A stretch of 22,689 nucleotides of DNA from the NCBI GenBank assembly GCA_964443005.1, contig CAYUBI010000027.1, positions 1 to 22,689 on the forward strand. Reading direction: 5' to 3'. The DNA comes from CAYUBI01 sp964443005 (GTDB lineage Bacteria > Margulisbacteria > Riflemargulisbacteria > GWF2-35-9 > CAYUBI01). Of this stretch, positions 7,672 to 15,449 are shown in pieces. The notes under the pieces were generated by a model. It was not told where the DNA came from. It was given only the letters and a program-made list of their open reading frames with translations, and did no database searches. The stretch's first letter is position 1. Each line of letters opens with the position of its first letter. Position numbers and translations under genes: made by a program.

Positions 7672-8316
7672 GTGCGTAATTTAGAAAATTGGGTTTATAC
7701 AGAAACTGTGAAAGATCATTTTCAACATCCCCGAAATGTACTAGAAAATGAGGCAACTTATCAGGAAGATGGCAAAGGATATGTTGGCAATCCTAAATGT
7801 GGGGATATGATGATGATGGTCATTAAAGTAGACCCCAAAACTGAGCGAATTATTGAGGCAAAGTGGAAAACGTATGGTTGTGCTAGTGCAATTGGCTCAA
7901 CATCTATGTTGTCAGAAATGATTACTCGAAATGGCGGAATGACGTTGGCTGAGGCACGGAAAATTAGTAGCCAAGATATTATGAAGGAGTTGGGCGGTCT
8001 TCCAGATCATAAAATTCATTGCAGCGTATTAGGGGACAAAGCGTTGCGTGAAGCTATTAATGATTATTACAAACGAACAGGGCAAACAGAAAAGCTTGAT
8101 ATTCAATCAAGTACAATTATTTGTCAGTGTTTGAATGTTACAGATCATGATATTGAAGAAGCAGTTCTTGAAGGAGCAACATCTTTTGAAGAACTTCAGG
8201 AGCGAACTAAGATTTCAACAGCCTGTGGGACCTGTAAACCCTTAGCGCAAGCAACATTTAATGCAATGAGGAAAAAGCATTTTTCGCATCAGCTAGATGG
8301 ATGTTCAGTGATTTGA
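7672..8316 (+). CDS. nifU: NifU-like Fe-S cluster scaffold (IscU domain plus Bfd-type [2Fe-2S] domain)
   Basis: This 214-residue protein assembles Fe-S clusters from cysteine-desulfurase sulfur and hands them to apoproteins in the cytoplasm. The IscU-type domain (residues 7-135) has the three ligand cysteines Cys43 (GNPKCGD), Cys70 (TYGCASAIG) and Cys117 (HCSVLG). Residues 148-195 form a Bfd-like [2Fe-2S] domain with C-x-C (151, 153) and C-x2-C (185, 188). The third domain of classical NifU, the C-terminal CxxC thioredoxin-like part, is absent. I chose the GTG at 7672 because the SD TAGGGAG is 7 nt upstream and the protein then starts near the usual W-x-Y-T-E-x-V-x-DHF-x-x-PRN. A GTG at 7648 would add 8 residues. 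No desulfurase gene is adjacent; the Rrf2 regulator follows. Confidence 0.9.
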   Translation: MRNLENWVYTETVKDHFQHPRNVLENEATYQEDGKGYVGNPKCGDMMMMVIKVDPKTERIIEAKWKTYGCASAIGSTSMLSEMITRNGGMTLAEARKISSQDIMKELGGLPDHKIHCSVLGDKALREAINDYYKRTGQTEKLDIQSSTIICQCLNVTDHDIEEAVLEGATSFEELQERTKISTACGTCKPLAQATFNAMRKKHFSHQLDGCSVI

Positions 8317-8342
8317 CAAGTCTATCGTGTTTTTGGTATCAT
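8313..8342 (+). promoter_or_regulatory. Promoter of the Rrf2-family regulator
   Basis: A consensus TTGACA (8313-8318), overlapping the TGA stop of the NifU-like gene, is followed by an 18-bp spacer and TATCAT (8337-8342). Transcription would begin near 8349, about 28 nt before the ATG. IscR-like regulators usually control their own promoters, but I could not identify a defined operator dyad here. Confidence 0.6.
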
Positions 8343-8376
8343 TTCACGAAAACTATACAAAAAAGGTTGGTTATTG

Positions 8377-8787
8377 ATGCGATTTAATACGCAAACTCGT
8401 TATGCTGTTCGTTTTCTAGTATTTTTAGCACATAAATATGGCCAAGGCTTAGTGCAAATAAAAGACGTAGCAACAAGTCAGAAAATTTCTGTAAAGTATC
8501 TTGAAAAAATTGTTCGTTCACTAAAACCAACAGGATTAATTGCTATATCACGCGGAATTAAGGGTGGATATACTTTAGCGCTTCATCCTCAAAATATTAA
8601 TATGGCTCAGATTTTTATGGTTTTAGAAAGTTCGTTAATGCATATTGAGTGTGTTGGACAAATTAGGAAATGTGATAAAACGAAAACATGTCAAACTTAT
8701 GCCATGTGGAAAGAGGTTTCCACGCTGACGCTGAATCATTTGAAGGGAATTACTTTAGAAAAGTGGAGTAAAAACTGCGAAATTTAG
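8377..8787 (+). CDS. iscR: Rrf2-family Fe-S-sensing transcriptional regulator (IscR-like)
   Basis: This 136-residue protein has the Rrf2 winged helix-turn-helix: MRFNTQTRYAVRFLVFLA at the start, then IKDVATSQKISVKYLEKIV and the wing SRGIKGGYTLAL. Cys92, Cys99 and Cys105 occur almost exactly where E. coli IscR has its [2Fe-2S] ligands (92, 98, 104), so an Fe-S or redox-sensing role is likely. I chose the ATG at 8377; an in-frame TTG lies one codon earlier, and an AAGG stands 10 nt upstream. It follows the Fe-S scaffold gene and has its own promoter. I infer control of Fe-S assembly according to cluster supply. The symbol iscR is by analogy; other Rrf2 members such as CymR lack the cysteines. 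Confidence 0.85.
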   Translation: MRFNTQTRYAVRFLVFLAHKYGQGLVQIKDVATSQKISVKYLEKIVRSLKPTGLIAISRGIKGGYTLALHPQNINMAQIFMVLESSLMHIECVGQIRKCDKTKTCQTYAMWKEVSTLTLNHLKGITLEKWSKNCEI

Positions 8788-8848
8788 TGAATATGGTTTG
8801 AGCATAATCGATTACGTTGAAAGCTTTGTGTAATTTTTGAATTTTCTA

Positions 8849-9688
8849 TTATTTTTTTACAACTAACTCGAAATCGATTTGATAAACAATATTTCGATAA
8901 TGTTTAAGCGCAAATTCAAGGTCTTGTTTAGAAATTTGATTTTGTTCTATTTTGCTTTTCCACGGTTCATCATACTGCATGATAGTGTTAATAACATCAA
9001 AATCAACATTCCAATAATGTGCTAGTGGTGAAGTTGATGTACCCATTGTTTTCCAATAATCACAATTTTTCTTTGATAATAATGAAAGCAATTCGGGTGT
9101 AATGATGCGAATATTTAGCGGATTATGACTAAAACAATCATGGTTAGGATGCGAGACTTTAATGCTAATTTTTGCGTTATTTATGCAAATTCGATATATT
9201 TCTTGCATAATATTTTTGAATGTTGCTGTGTTTTGTCCAAGGCATTCAAGAATATGACTGAGTAAAATTTCAGAAACAGAATTAGTTGACCAGGGCCAAG
9301 GAAATTTTTCAAGATCATATAGAATATCGGGTTCACCATATTTATCAACATTAACATATCCCGGTAATAATGGGTGTCCACAACCCAAATTTAATTGGAT
9401 TGTTGATAAAGGAAAAACATCGTGGGTTTCATGACTATCAATAATGGCTCGAAAATATGCTTCGATTTGTTCGTGGGCCGGACATTGTTGCAGCAAGTTT
9501 ACACATAAACTGATATGCTCTGGTTGAAATTCAGGATTCATAAAATCCTGAGTTGAGCCTGATTCTGAAGACTTTTGAAGAAGCTCTTTTAATGAACCAA
9601 GCAAAACTTGCATGTCTTGTCCAGACAAAAAAGCGTTGAGTAACTGTTTTGCTGCAACTTGAGTTAAATAGTTTGTTGTAGTTTTCAT
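8849..9688 (-). CDS. Class I SAM-dependent methyltransferase, coupled to murC
   Basis: This 279-residue protein has a C-terminal Rossmann methyltransferase domain from about residue 120. SAM-binding motif I is LNLGCGHPLLPGYVNVDKYG, the acidic segment is ILYDLEKFPWPW, and the conserved helix has SHILECLG where relatives have H-x-LEHL. A later HPNHDCFSHNPLN-x-R-x-ITPE segment is typical of methyltransferases associated with polysaccharide or glycan clusters. The first 115 residues are helical with no recognised domain. The substrate is unknown. The ATG overlaps the murC stop (ATGA, 9685-9688), so translation is coupled, which suggests but does not prove a cell-envelope role. No clear terminator follows; it is convergent with the Rrf2 gene 61 bp away. 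Confidence 0.75.
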   Translation of the reverse strand: MKTTTNYLTQVAAKQLLNAFLSGQDMQVLLGSLKELLQKSSESGSTQDFMNPEFQPEHISLCVNLLQQCPAHEQIEAYFRAIIDSHETHDVFPLSTIQLNLGCGHPLLPGYVNVDKYGEPDILYDLEKFPWPWSTNSVSEILLSHILECLGQNTATFKNIMQEIYRICINNAKISIKVSHPNHDCFSHNPLNIRIITPELLSLLSKKNCDYWKTMGTSTSPLAHYWNVDFDVINTIMQYDEPWKSKIEQNQISKQDLEFALKHYRNIVYQIDFELVVKK

Positions 9689-11067
9689 AAGTTATGTACC
9701 TTAAATAAATTAAAAAGTTCCTTAGCTAAATAGGTAATATCGCCAGCACCCATTGTAAGAAAAAATGTATTATCTGCACCTTGTTTTAATAAGTAGCTCG
9801 AAACATCACTAGGTTTTGGCAAGTACAAGGCTTTTCCTGGAAATGCTGCATGAATCAATGCAACTAAATGTTCGCTTGTAGCGCCTTCGATTGGGTGTTC
9901 TCCTGCGCTAAAAACATCGGTAATAATCACAGTATCTGCATCGCCAAAACTGAGTGAAAAATTGTTCATTAAATGATTCAGGCGGCTATATCGATGGGGT
10001 TGAAAAATGACAACAATATTTTTATCTGGCCAGGATCGACGTACACCTTGCAGTGTTGTTTTTACTTCAGTAGGATGGTGTGCATAATCATCATAAATAA
10101 CGCTGTTTTTATATTGTCCAACACGCTGAAGTCGACGATGCGTGCCTTTAAACGTTTCTAGTCCTTTAGCAATAAGATCTAAGGGTAGATTATAAAACAG
10201 TGCAACAGCAAACACTGCCAGACTATTTTTAATATTATATAATCCTGGAACAGATAATTGAACAGATTGAACTACTTGATTTTTTATTACCAAATCATAG
10301 GATGAACCTTCTTGATATTCTTTAATATTGCGGCCAGTAATAAGGTTTTCTTTATTTAGTCCATATGTAATAAAGGAATAATTCTTCATAACCATTAACG
10401 CATTTGAATCATCTCCACAAACAACTAAACAACCGGATTCTGGAACTTTTTTTGTAAATGCTTTAAATACGTCTAGAATTTCACGCAAATCTTTAAAATT
10501 ATCCATATGATCTTCTTCAATATTTGTGATAATTAATACGCTTGGATTTAAATATAAAAAAGAGCGGTCGCTTTCATCAGCTTCTGCAATAGCATACTGC
10601 ATGTCTCCAAGATCAGAATTCTTTTGATAAGCACTAATGGTGCCGCCAATAATATAGGTTGGCTTAAACAGCGCAATTGTAAAGGCAGTTGCTAGCATTG
10701 CACTGGTTGTTGTTTTTCCATGAGTGCCAGATACTGCAATTTTCCTAGAATGTTGATCCATAATCCAGCTGAGCATTTCTGCGCGTTTTAAAATGAACTT
10801 GGCTGCATTTCGTGCAGCAATTAATTCAATATTGTCGTCATGTATTGCAGAGGAAATCACGACATATTTTGCTATTCGAATATTGCTTTCATGATGCCCA
10901 TAATAAATTGTAGCACCTTCATTTTTAAGTTGAAGAGTATATACATTTTCCTTGAGATCACTTCCGCTGACTGTGTATCCCATTTTAAGGAGGATATAGG
11001 CAATTGGGGACATTCCTGTTCCTCCAATACCAATAAAATAGACATGATCTCGTTTTTGTAAATCCAA
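9685..11067 (-). CDS. murC: MurC, UDP-N-acetylmuramate--L-alanine ligase
   Basis: MurC adds L-alanine to UDP-MurNAc using ATP, the first peptide step of peptidoglycan precursor synthesis in the cytoplasm. At 460 residues it has normal length. The N-terminal UDP-binding domain has HVYFIGIGGTGMSPIA. The ATP-binding P-loop SGTHGKTTT is at residues 113-121, followed by the metal and substrate motifs NIEEDHMDNF and YDDYAHHPTEV near residue 330. The start is TTG at 11067: an AAAGGA SD overlapping the murG stop lies 7 nt upstream, so murG and murC (11-nt gap) are coupled. The uncommon TTG start may keep its level low. The methyltransferase follows with an ATGA overlap. murB and ftsQ, common neighbours, are not here. 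Confidence 0.97.
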   Translation of the reverse strand: MDLQKRDHVYFIGIGGTGMSPIAYILLKMGYTVSGSDLKENVYTLQLKNEGATIYYGHHESNIRIAKYVVISSAIHDDNIELIAARNAAKFILKRAEMLSWIMDQHSRKIAVSGTHGKTTTSAMLATAFTIALFKPTYIIGGTISAYQKNSDLGDMQYAIAEADESDRSFLYLNPSVLIITNIEEDHMDNFKDLREILDVFKAFTKKVPESGCLVVCGDDSNALMVMKNYSFITYGLNKENLITGRNIKEYQEGSSYDLVIKNQVVQSVQLSVPGLYNIKNSLAVFAVALFYNLPLDLIAKGLETFKGTHRRLQRVGQYKNSVIYDDYAHHPTEVKTTLQGVRRSWPDKNIVVIFQPHRYSRLNHLMNNFSLSFGDADTVIITDVFSAGEHPIEGATSEHLVALIHAAFPGKALYLPKPSDVSSYLLKQGADNTFFLTMGAGDITYLAKELFNLFKVHNL

Positions 11068-11078
11068 CCTAAAGTCCT

Positions 11079-12170
11079 TTATTTAGTAAGATAGGATTCA
11101 ATCAGATTTTGGATTAATGTTACACTATTTGATTGATAACATTCTGCCATATGCTGACTATATATATGTAGCATATCAGGTTTTTCTATAAAGGTGTAGA
11201 GTGCTTTCTCAAGTTCGTGTGATGTTAAATCTGTTTGAGAAATACAAATAGCTGCTGTGCGTTTTTCAAAGTCTCGTGCATTTTTTTCTTGGTGATTTCC
11301 AGTAGCAAAAGGATAAGGAATTAAAATCGCAGGAATGCCATATGCAGAAAGTTCGGTTAGCGTCATTGCACCTGCTCGTGTAATTGCTACTGACGTTTTC
11401 GCTAACACTTCCTGAATATTATGCAAATACGGGACTAGTTCAATTTCAAAATTTTCATGGTTTAGCCGTGTTTGTTCATTTGTGACTAGGGTTTGTGGAT
11501 ACATAGCTTGAAGTGCCTGAGAATAAACCGTATAAAGCGTTTTTCCTGTAGCCCATATGATGCGAATGGATCGTTGCATTAAACTTGGGAGAAGTGTTAT
11601 TAGAACATCATTGATTGCTTTTGCGCCTAGGCTGCCTCCTGTGACTAGCAATGTAAATTGTTTTGGTTGACTGTGTACGTATAATTGTTGAAAAGGATTA
11701 CCTGTTAGGGTGACTCGGGAACTCGGAAAATAGGCAATGCTCGAGGAATAATTAACTGCTATGGCATGTGCAAACAAGCCGAGTAAACGGTTAGTTTTGC
11801 CAGCTAAGGCATTTTGTTCATGTAGTACAATTCGGCATCTAGCTAGTTTAGCTGCTATTACAGTTGGAACTGTAACATAACCTCCAGTTGCAAATACGAC
11901 TTTGACGTGATGCTGCTTTAAAATTCGAAAGGCCTGAATAATGCCATGAATAATTCTAAATGGATTTCGGGGAGAACAGTTAATGCCAAAATATTGATAG
12001 CCTTTAGCAGGTACAAGCTCGTGTTCCAATCGATGAGTTGACCCAATAAAGAGTAAGGGATACTTTTTATGTAAAGATTGGGCAACATAAAGTGCTGGAT
12101 AAATGTGCCCACCTGTTCCACCACACGTGATTGCAATTGGAACCGAAGCTGTTTTCGTTTGACTACTCAT
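11079..12170 (-). CDS. murG: MurG, UDP-GlcNAc:lipid I N-acetylglucosaminyltransferase
   Basis: MurG converts lipid I to lipid II at the inner face of the cytoplasmic membrane. The protein is 363 residues, typical of the family. The N-terminal glycine loop is ITCGGTGGHIYPALYVA, followed by the acceptor-side ATGGYVTVPTVIAAKLA and the LHEQNALAGKTNRLL segment. The second Rossmann domain opens with LLVTGGSLGAKAIND. The UDP-GlcNAc motif is ITRAGAMTLTELSAYGIPAI, followed by LIPYPFATGNHQEKNA. It is transcribed ahead of murC. No strong SD is seen at the ATG; a perfect 10-bp hairpin lies 16 nt upstream, between the helicase stop and this start, and may affect its translation. Confidence 0.97.
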   Translation of the reverse strand: MSSQTKTASVPIAITCGGTGGHIYPALYVAQSLHKKYPLLFIGSTHRLEHELVPAKGYQYFGINCSPRNPFRIIHGIIQAFRILKQHHVKVVFATGGYVTVPTVIAAKLARCRIVLHEQNALAGKTNRLLGLFAHAIAVNYSSSIAYFPSSRVTLTGNPFQQLYVHSQPKQFTLLVTGGSLGAKAINDVLITLLPSLMQRSIRIIWATGKTLYTVYSQALQAMYPQTLVTNEQTRLNHENFEIELVPYLHNIQEVLAKTSVAITRAGAMTLTELSAYGIPAILIPYPFATGNHQEKNARDFEKRTAAICISQTDLTSHELEKALYTFIEKPDMLHIYSQHMAECYQSNSVTLIQNLIESYLTK

Positions 12171-12185
12171 GATATGCTTTATGTG

Positions 12186-12214
12186 ACATTCATAAACTTC
12201 CTAATTATGAATGT
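12186..12214 (-). other. Hairpin between the DEAD-box helicase gene and murG
   Basis: ACATTCATAA and TTATGAATGT form a perfect 10-bp stem with a 9-nt loop. It lies in the 50-nt gap between the helicase stop (12221) and the murG ATG (12170). On the minus-strand RNA the loop reads TTAGGAAGT, an SD-like AGGA that is too far from the ATG (about 27 nt) to serve it directly. No U-tract follows, so it is probably an mRNA structure, not a terminator. Confidence 0.45.
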
Positions 12215-12220
12215 TGCAAC

Positions 12221-13819
12221 TTATCCTCTGGACGAAGCTGGACGTGCGCGAGAAATCAAGGGACGGCGGCGATCGCGATCACCTTTTTTAAAAGCATCAA
12301 TTACTTTTTCCGCTTCATGAAACGGAACTGTAATAAATGAAAATTTTTCATAGACTTGCACGTCTTGAATTTGATGTGCATGAATGCCACCTTCATTAGC
12401 TAGCAATGTGACGAGTTTTTGCGGTGTCATGCGATCAATTTTGCCATAAGCAACAAACAATCTAGCTTTGCCTGCTTTATCAACTGAAGCTTCTTGATGA
12501 ATTTCCGTGTAACGACTTTCTTTTAAATCGTCTTTATACATTACTTCGATTAAGGCTGCAATAATTTGTTTGGGATCGTGTTCACTGGAAAGCTCGTTTG
12601 CTAATTCGGAATATTCCTGATGTTCATTTGTTGCAATAATTTGATACAGATCATGTTTGATTTTTGCTTTTTTAACGGCTATTACAGCTTTAATGTCAGG
12701 AATTTTTTTGCGTTGAATGTCAATATTGGCTTTTTGTTTAATATAACTTAGCTGACGATACTCGGATGAGGTAATAAAGGTAATGGCTGTTCCTTTTTTA
12801 CCTGCACGACCAGTTCGACCAATGCGATGGATGTAGGATTCTGGATCTTGTGGAAGAGAATAATTAATAACGTGTGTTAAGTCTGAAATATCAATGCCGC
12901 GGGCTGCAACGTCTGTTGCTACCAGAATTGAGATTTTTCGGCTACGAAATTGCCGTAAAATTTTTTCACGATTGGGTTGTGAAATATCACCATGTAAAGC
13001 TTCTGAGCTATACCCGCGATCCCCTAATTTGCTAGCAATTGCATCAACATCGATTTTGGTTCGACAAAATACAATTGAATAAAATTGAGTTTCGGAATCG
13101 ATAATGCGGCATAAAGCCTCGAACTTGTCGCCGGGATGTACTTCAAAATAGATTTGCTCAGTTAATCCGGTTGTTAGTTGAGAAGCACTGCTTGAAATAT
13201 GTACGGAATCACGCATATATTTTTGTGCTATCTTTTTGATTACATCTGGCATTGTTGCAGAAAATAATAAAATTCGCTTAGCAGGATTGGTGCTTCGCAT
13301 AATTTCTTCAATATCTTCAATAAAGCCCATATTGAGCATTTCATCAGCTTCATCAAGAATAAAACAGCTAATATCTTGAAGCAGTAATTTTTTACGATTG
13401 ATTAAGTCTAGGGTGCGACCTGGAGTGCCAACAACAATATCAACAGTTCTGCGAAGATTCCGAATTTGATTGTCAATGGATTGTCCACCATAAATCGGAA
13501 AAATAATTAGATTAGAAGACCCTTTGAGGGAATTTAGTTCATCTGCAACTTGAATAGCTAATTCGCGGGTCGGAACTAAAACCAAAACCTGTGTATTCCG
13601 ATCATGATGCGTTAATGTTTCAATTAAGGGAATTCCAAATGCAGCAGTTTTGCCTGTTCCAGTTTGCGCTTGTCCAATAATGTCTTTTTTTTCATGTAAT
13701 AACAAGGGGATAATTTTTTGTTGAATTGGGCTAGGAACCTCAAAGCCTTTTTTCTGAAGGGTATTCAACATGTTTTGCGACAACTTTAAATCTGTAAATG
13801 TAAGCGTAGTTTCTGAAAT
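12221..13819 (-). CDS. deaD: DEAD-box RNA helicase (DeaD/CsdA type) with apparent ATT start
   Basis: This ATP-dependent RNA helicase would act in ribosome assembly, mRNA decay and cold adaptation. All motifs are present: Q motif (GFEVPSPIQ), I (AQTGTGKTAAF), Ia (PTRELAIQ), Ib (TPGR), II (DEAD), III (SAT), V (VATDVAARGIDI) and VI (HRIGRTGRAG). A DbpA/CsdA RNA-binding domain follows (ARLFVAYGKIDRMTPQKLV), then an Arg-rich tail. No ATG, GTG or TTG gives a well-placed start. The TTG at 13783 has no SD and would cut off the conserved F-x-D-L-x-L helix. The frame continues upstream as ISETTLTFTDLKLSQ to tandem ATT codons, and the SD AGAGGTG (13824-13830) is well placed for the ATT at 13819. That gives 532 residues; the TTG start would give 520. 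Confidence 0.93.
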   Translation of the reverse strand: MSETTLTFTDLKLSQNMLNTLQKKGFEVPSPIQQKIIPLLLHEKKDIIGQAQTGTGKTAAFGIPLIETLTHHDRNTQVLVLVPTRELAIQVADELNSLKGSSNLIIFPIYGGQSIDNQIRNLRRTVDIVVGTPGRTLDLINRKKLLLQDISCFILDEADEMLNMGFIEDIEEIMRSTNPAKRILLFSATMPDVIKKIAQKYMRDSVHISSSASQLTTGLTEQIYFEVHPGDKFEALCRIIDSETQFYSIVFCRTKIDVDAIASKLGDRGYSSEALHGDISQPNREKILRQFRSRKISILVATDVAARGIDISDLTHVINYSLPQDPESYIHRIGRTGRAGKKGTAITFITSSEYRQLSYIKQKANIDIQRKKIPDIKAVIAVKKAKIKHDLYQIIATNEHQEYSELANELSSEHDPKQIIAALIEVMYKDDLKESRYTEIHQEASVDKAGKARLFVAYGKIDRMTPQKLVTLLANEGGIHAHQIQDVQVYEKFSFITVPFHEAEKVIDAFKKGDRDRRRPLISRARPASSRG

Positions 13820-13849
13820 AATGCACCTCTGATGAAATATTATTAATTG

Positions 13850-13858
13850 ATTATACCA
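13850..13858 (-). promoter_or_regulatory. Extended -10 promoter of the DEAD-box helicase gene
   Basis: On the minus strand, TGG-TATAAT forms an extended -10 (TGn plus a perfect TATAAT at 13855-13850). No good -35 is seen at 16-18 bp, which extended -10 promoters tolerate. The start site would be near 13843, giving a leader of about 24 nt that ends in the SD AGAGGTG and the ATT start. The short leader places the SD with the ATT and not with the TTG at 13783. Confidence 0.55.
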
Positions 13859-13925
13859 TAGGTTTCGAATATTTACCTCTTGTAAGGCTTCAGTTATACT
13901 AAGGTTATAAAAAGGAGCTAGTTTT

Positions 13926-14972
13926 ATGTTTTCATTTATTAAGTATCATGATGTTTTTCCGCTGTTAATGCTAATGGTTTGCGTTGTAATAGGTTTTGTT
14001 TTTGAAATGATGATTAATCAATCAAAAAAAATTAGCCAAGATCCACGGTACAAACCCTATTTGATTTTATTGCATGGATTAAAAGGTATGCCATTTATGT
14101 GGTGTGTGGGTGGAGGGATTTATAGTATTCTGTTGTATCTTAATTTTAATCAACGTGTTTTTAATGCACTTGAAAAATTGTTATTAATTGGTTTTATTTG
14201 TTCTTTAGTCTTTGTTCTAGCTAATATTTTAGTTGCATTTATGAATGCTTATATTCAAAAAGCATTGGGTTCTTTATCCTCGCCATCCATTTTGTCTAAT
14301 ATTGTTCGTTTGACAATTTATGTTTTGGGCGCTTTAGTTGTGTTGCAATCTGTTGGTATTTCTATTACGCCGATTATTACAGCCTTAGGCGTTGGCGGTT
14401 TAGCTGTAGCTTTGGCTCTTCAGGATACACTAGCTAATCTTTTTGCTGGATTTTATACGCTTGTAGCACGTCAAATTCGGCCGACACATTATGTTAAACT
14501 TGAAAGTGGAGAAGAAGGATTTGTAACAGACATCAATTGGCGAACAACAACGATTCGTGAATTAAAGGATAATATTATTATAATTCCTAATACGAAATTA
14601 GCAACTGCAATTGTTAAAAATTATTCGCTTCCAACATCTGAATTGGCTATGCAAATTTATGTTGGCATTAGTTATCATGCAGATTTAGAGCATGTGCAAC
14701 AAGTAACTATTGACGTAGGCACTGCTATTATGAAAGAGTCTGAGGGTGGAGTCGCCTCGCATGTACCTGTTGTTCGTTTTGTGAGCTTTGATGCTTCGAG
14801 CATCAATATGCTGGTTGTATTACGCGTGCGACAATATGATGAACAAGCTCAAGTAAAGCACGACTTTATTAAAGCCTTGCACAAACGATTTCAACAAGAA
14901 GGAATTTCGATACCTTATCCGATTACTACTGTTCAACTTGAACAAAATCAACTAACAAAAAAGGATGAATAA
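13926..14972 (+). CDS. mscS: MscS-family small-conductance mechanosensitive channel
   Basis: This inner-membrane channel opens under tension to release solutes during osmotic down-shock. The 348-residue protein has about five hydrophobic segments, near residues 9-30, 50-72, 83-107, 122-141 and 146-175. The last contains the pore helix signature ITALGVGGLAVALALQDTLA and NLFAGFYTLV. The cytoplasmic beta domain follows (HYVKLESGEEGFVTDINWRT, then IIIPNTKLATAIVKNYS), with an alpha-beta C-terminus. It is a little longer than E. coli MscS (286), with extra N-terminal helices. The SD AAAGGAG precedes the ATG. It is divergent from the helicase gene, and the YhbY gene begins 2 nt after its stop. Confidence 0.93.
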   Translation: MFSFIKYHDVFPLLMLMVCVVIGFVFEMMINQSKKISQDPRYKPYLILLHGLKGMPFMWCVGGGIYSILLYLNFNQRVFNALEKLLLIGFICSLVFVLANILVAFMNAYIQKALGSLSSPSILSNIVRLTIYVLGALVVLQSVGISITPIITALGVGGLAVALALQDTLANLFAGFYTLVARQIRPTHYVKLESGEEGFVTDINWRTTTIRELKDNIIIIPNTKLATAIVKNYSLPTSELAMQIYVGISYHADLEHVQQVTIDVGTAIMKESEGGVASHVPVVRFVSFDASSINMLVVLRVRQYDEQAQVKHDFIKALHKRFQQEGISIPYPITTVQLEQNQLTKKDE

Positions 14973-14974
14973 TA

Positions 14975-15265
14975 ATGCTGACAACTAAACAAAAACAATA
15001 TCTTAAAAAACTTGGCCATCATTTAGATCCAATAATTAATATTGGAAAGGAGACAATTACGCCAAATGTAGTTCAACACTTGATTAAAGCTTTGTCTGAT
15101 CATGAATTAGTTAAAATCAAAATAAATAGCAATGCATTGTCGTCGCCTAAAGAACTGGTCAAAGATCTAGAGGCTTTAACTAAAGCTGATGTGATTCAAA
15201 CAATTGGCAAAATGCTGCTAATTTATAAAGAAAATTCTGAAGAGCCTAAAATTCGTTTTTCGTAG
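14975..15265 (+). CDS. yhbY: YhbY-type (CRM domain) RNA-binding protein
   Basis: This 96-residue single CRM-domain protein probably binds pre-50S ribosomes, as characterised relatives do. The fold is recognisable from LTTKQKQYLKKLGHHLDPII, the loop NIGKETIT (GKxGIT-like), NVVQHLIKALSDHELVKIKI, and the closing DVIQTIGKMLLIYK strand. Length is normal for the family. The ATG lies 2 nt after the mscS stop, with an AAAGGATG SD inside the end of mscS, so the two are co-transcribed and coupled. It ends this plus-strand unit; a possible terminator lies about 135 nt further on. Confidence 0.9.
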   Translation: MLTTKQKQYLKKLGHHLDPIINIGKETITPNVVQHLIKALSDHELVKIKINSNALSSPKELVKDLEALTKADVIQTIGKMLLIYKENSEEPKIRFS

Positions 15266-15399
15266 CAGTATGTTCCAGTCAAGGAATGATTTTGAAAAAA
15301 GATGAAGGCTGAACCTTGATTTTTAGGATTTTTAGGATTACTTGATTTCTGTTTAACTTTTTATAATCAGGGTGCAAGAATTTGTTTTTTTATGCTTTT

Positions 15400-15427
15400 G
15401 CAACATTCCGGAAGTTGTTATTTTTTG
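15400..15427 (+). terminator. Weak intrinsic terminator after yhbY
   Basis: CAAC-A-TT (401-407 in the 15 kb line) pairs with AA-GTTG around a CCGG loop, six base pairs with a bulged A, followed by TTATTTTTT. The stem is short, so terminator strength would be modest. The rest of the 15266-15449 spacer is AT-rich and holds a 9-bp tandem duplication, GATTTTTAG twice at 15318-15335, but no gene. Confidence 0.35.
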
Positions 15428-15449
15428 TGGTATCCACTAAACAATAGCT

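Noticed and set aside
8806..8815. Palindrome TAATCGATTA between convergent genes
   Set aside because: Ten-base AT-rich palindrome without context; expected by chance in DNA of this composition.
8811..8838. Possible terminator after the Rrf2 gene (ATTAC...GTAAT followed by TTTTT)
   Set aside because: Only 5 bp of AT-rich stem and a 14-nt loop; too weak to call.
15318..15335. Tandem 9-bp duplication GATTTTTAG
   Set aside because: Short, AT-rich and only two units; probably slippage, no function suggested.
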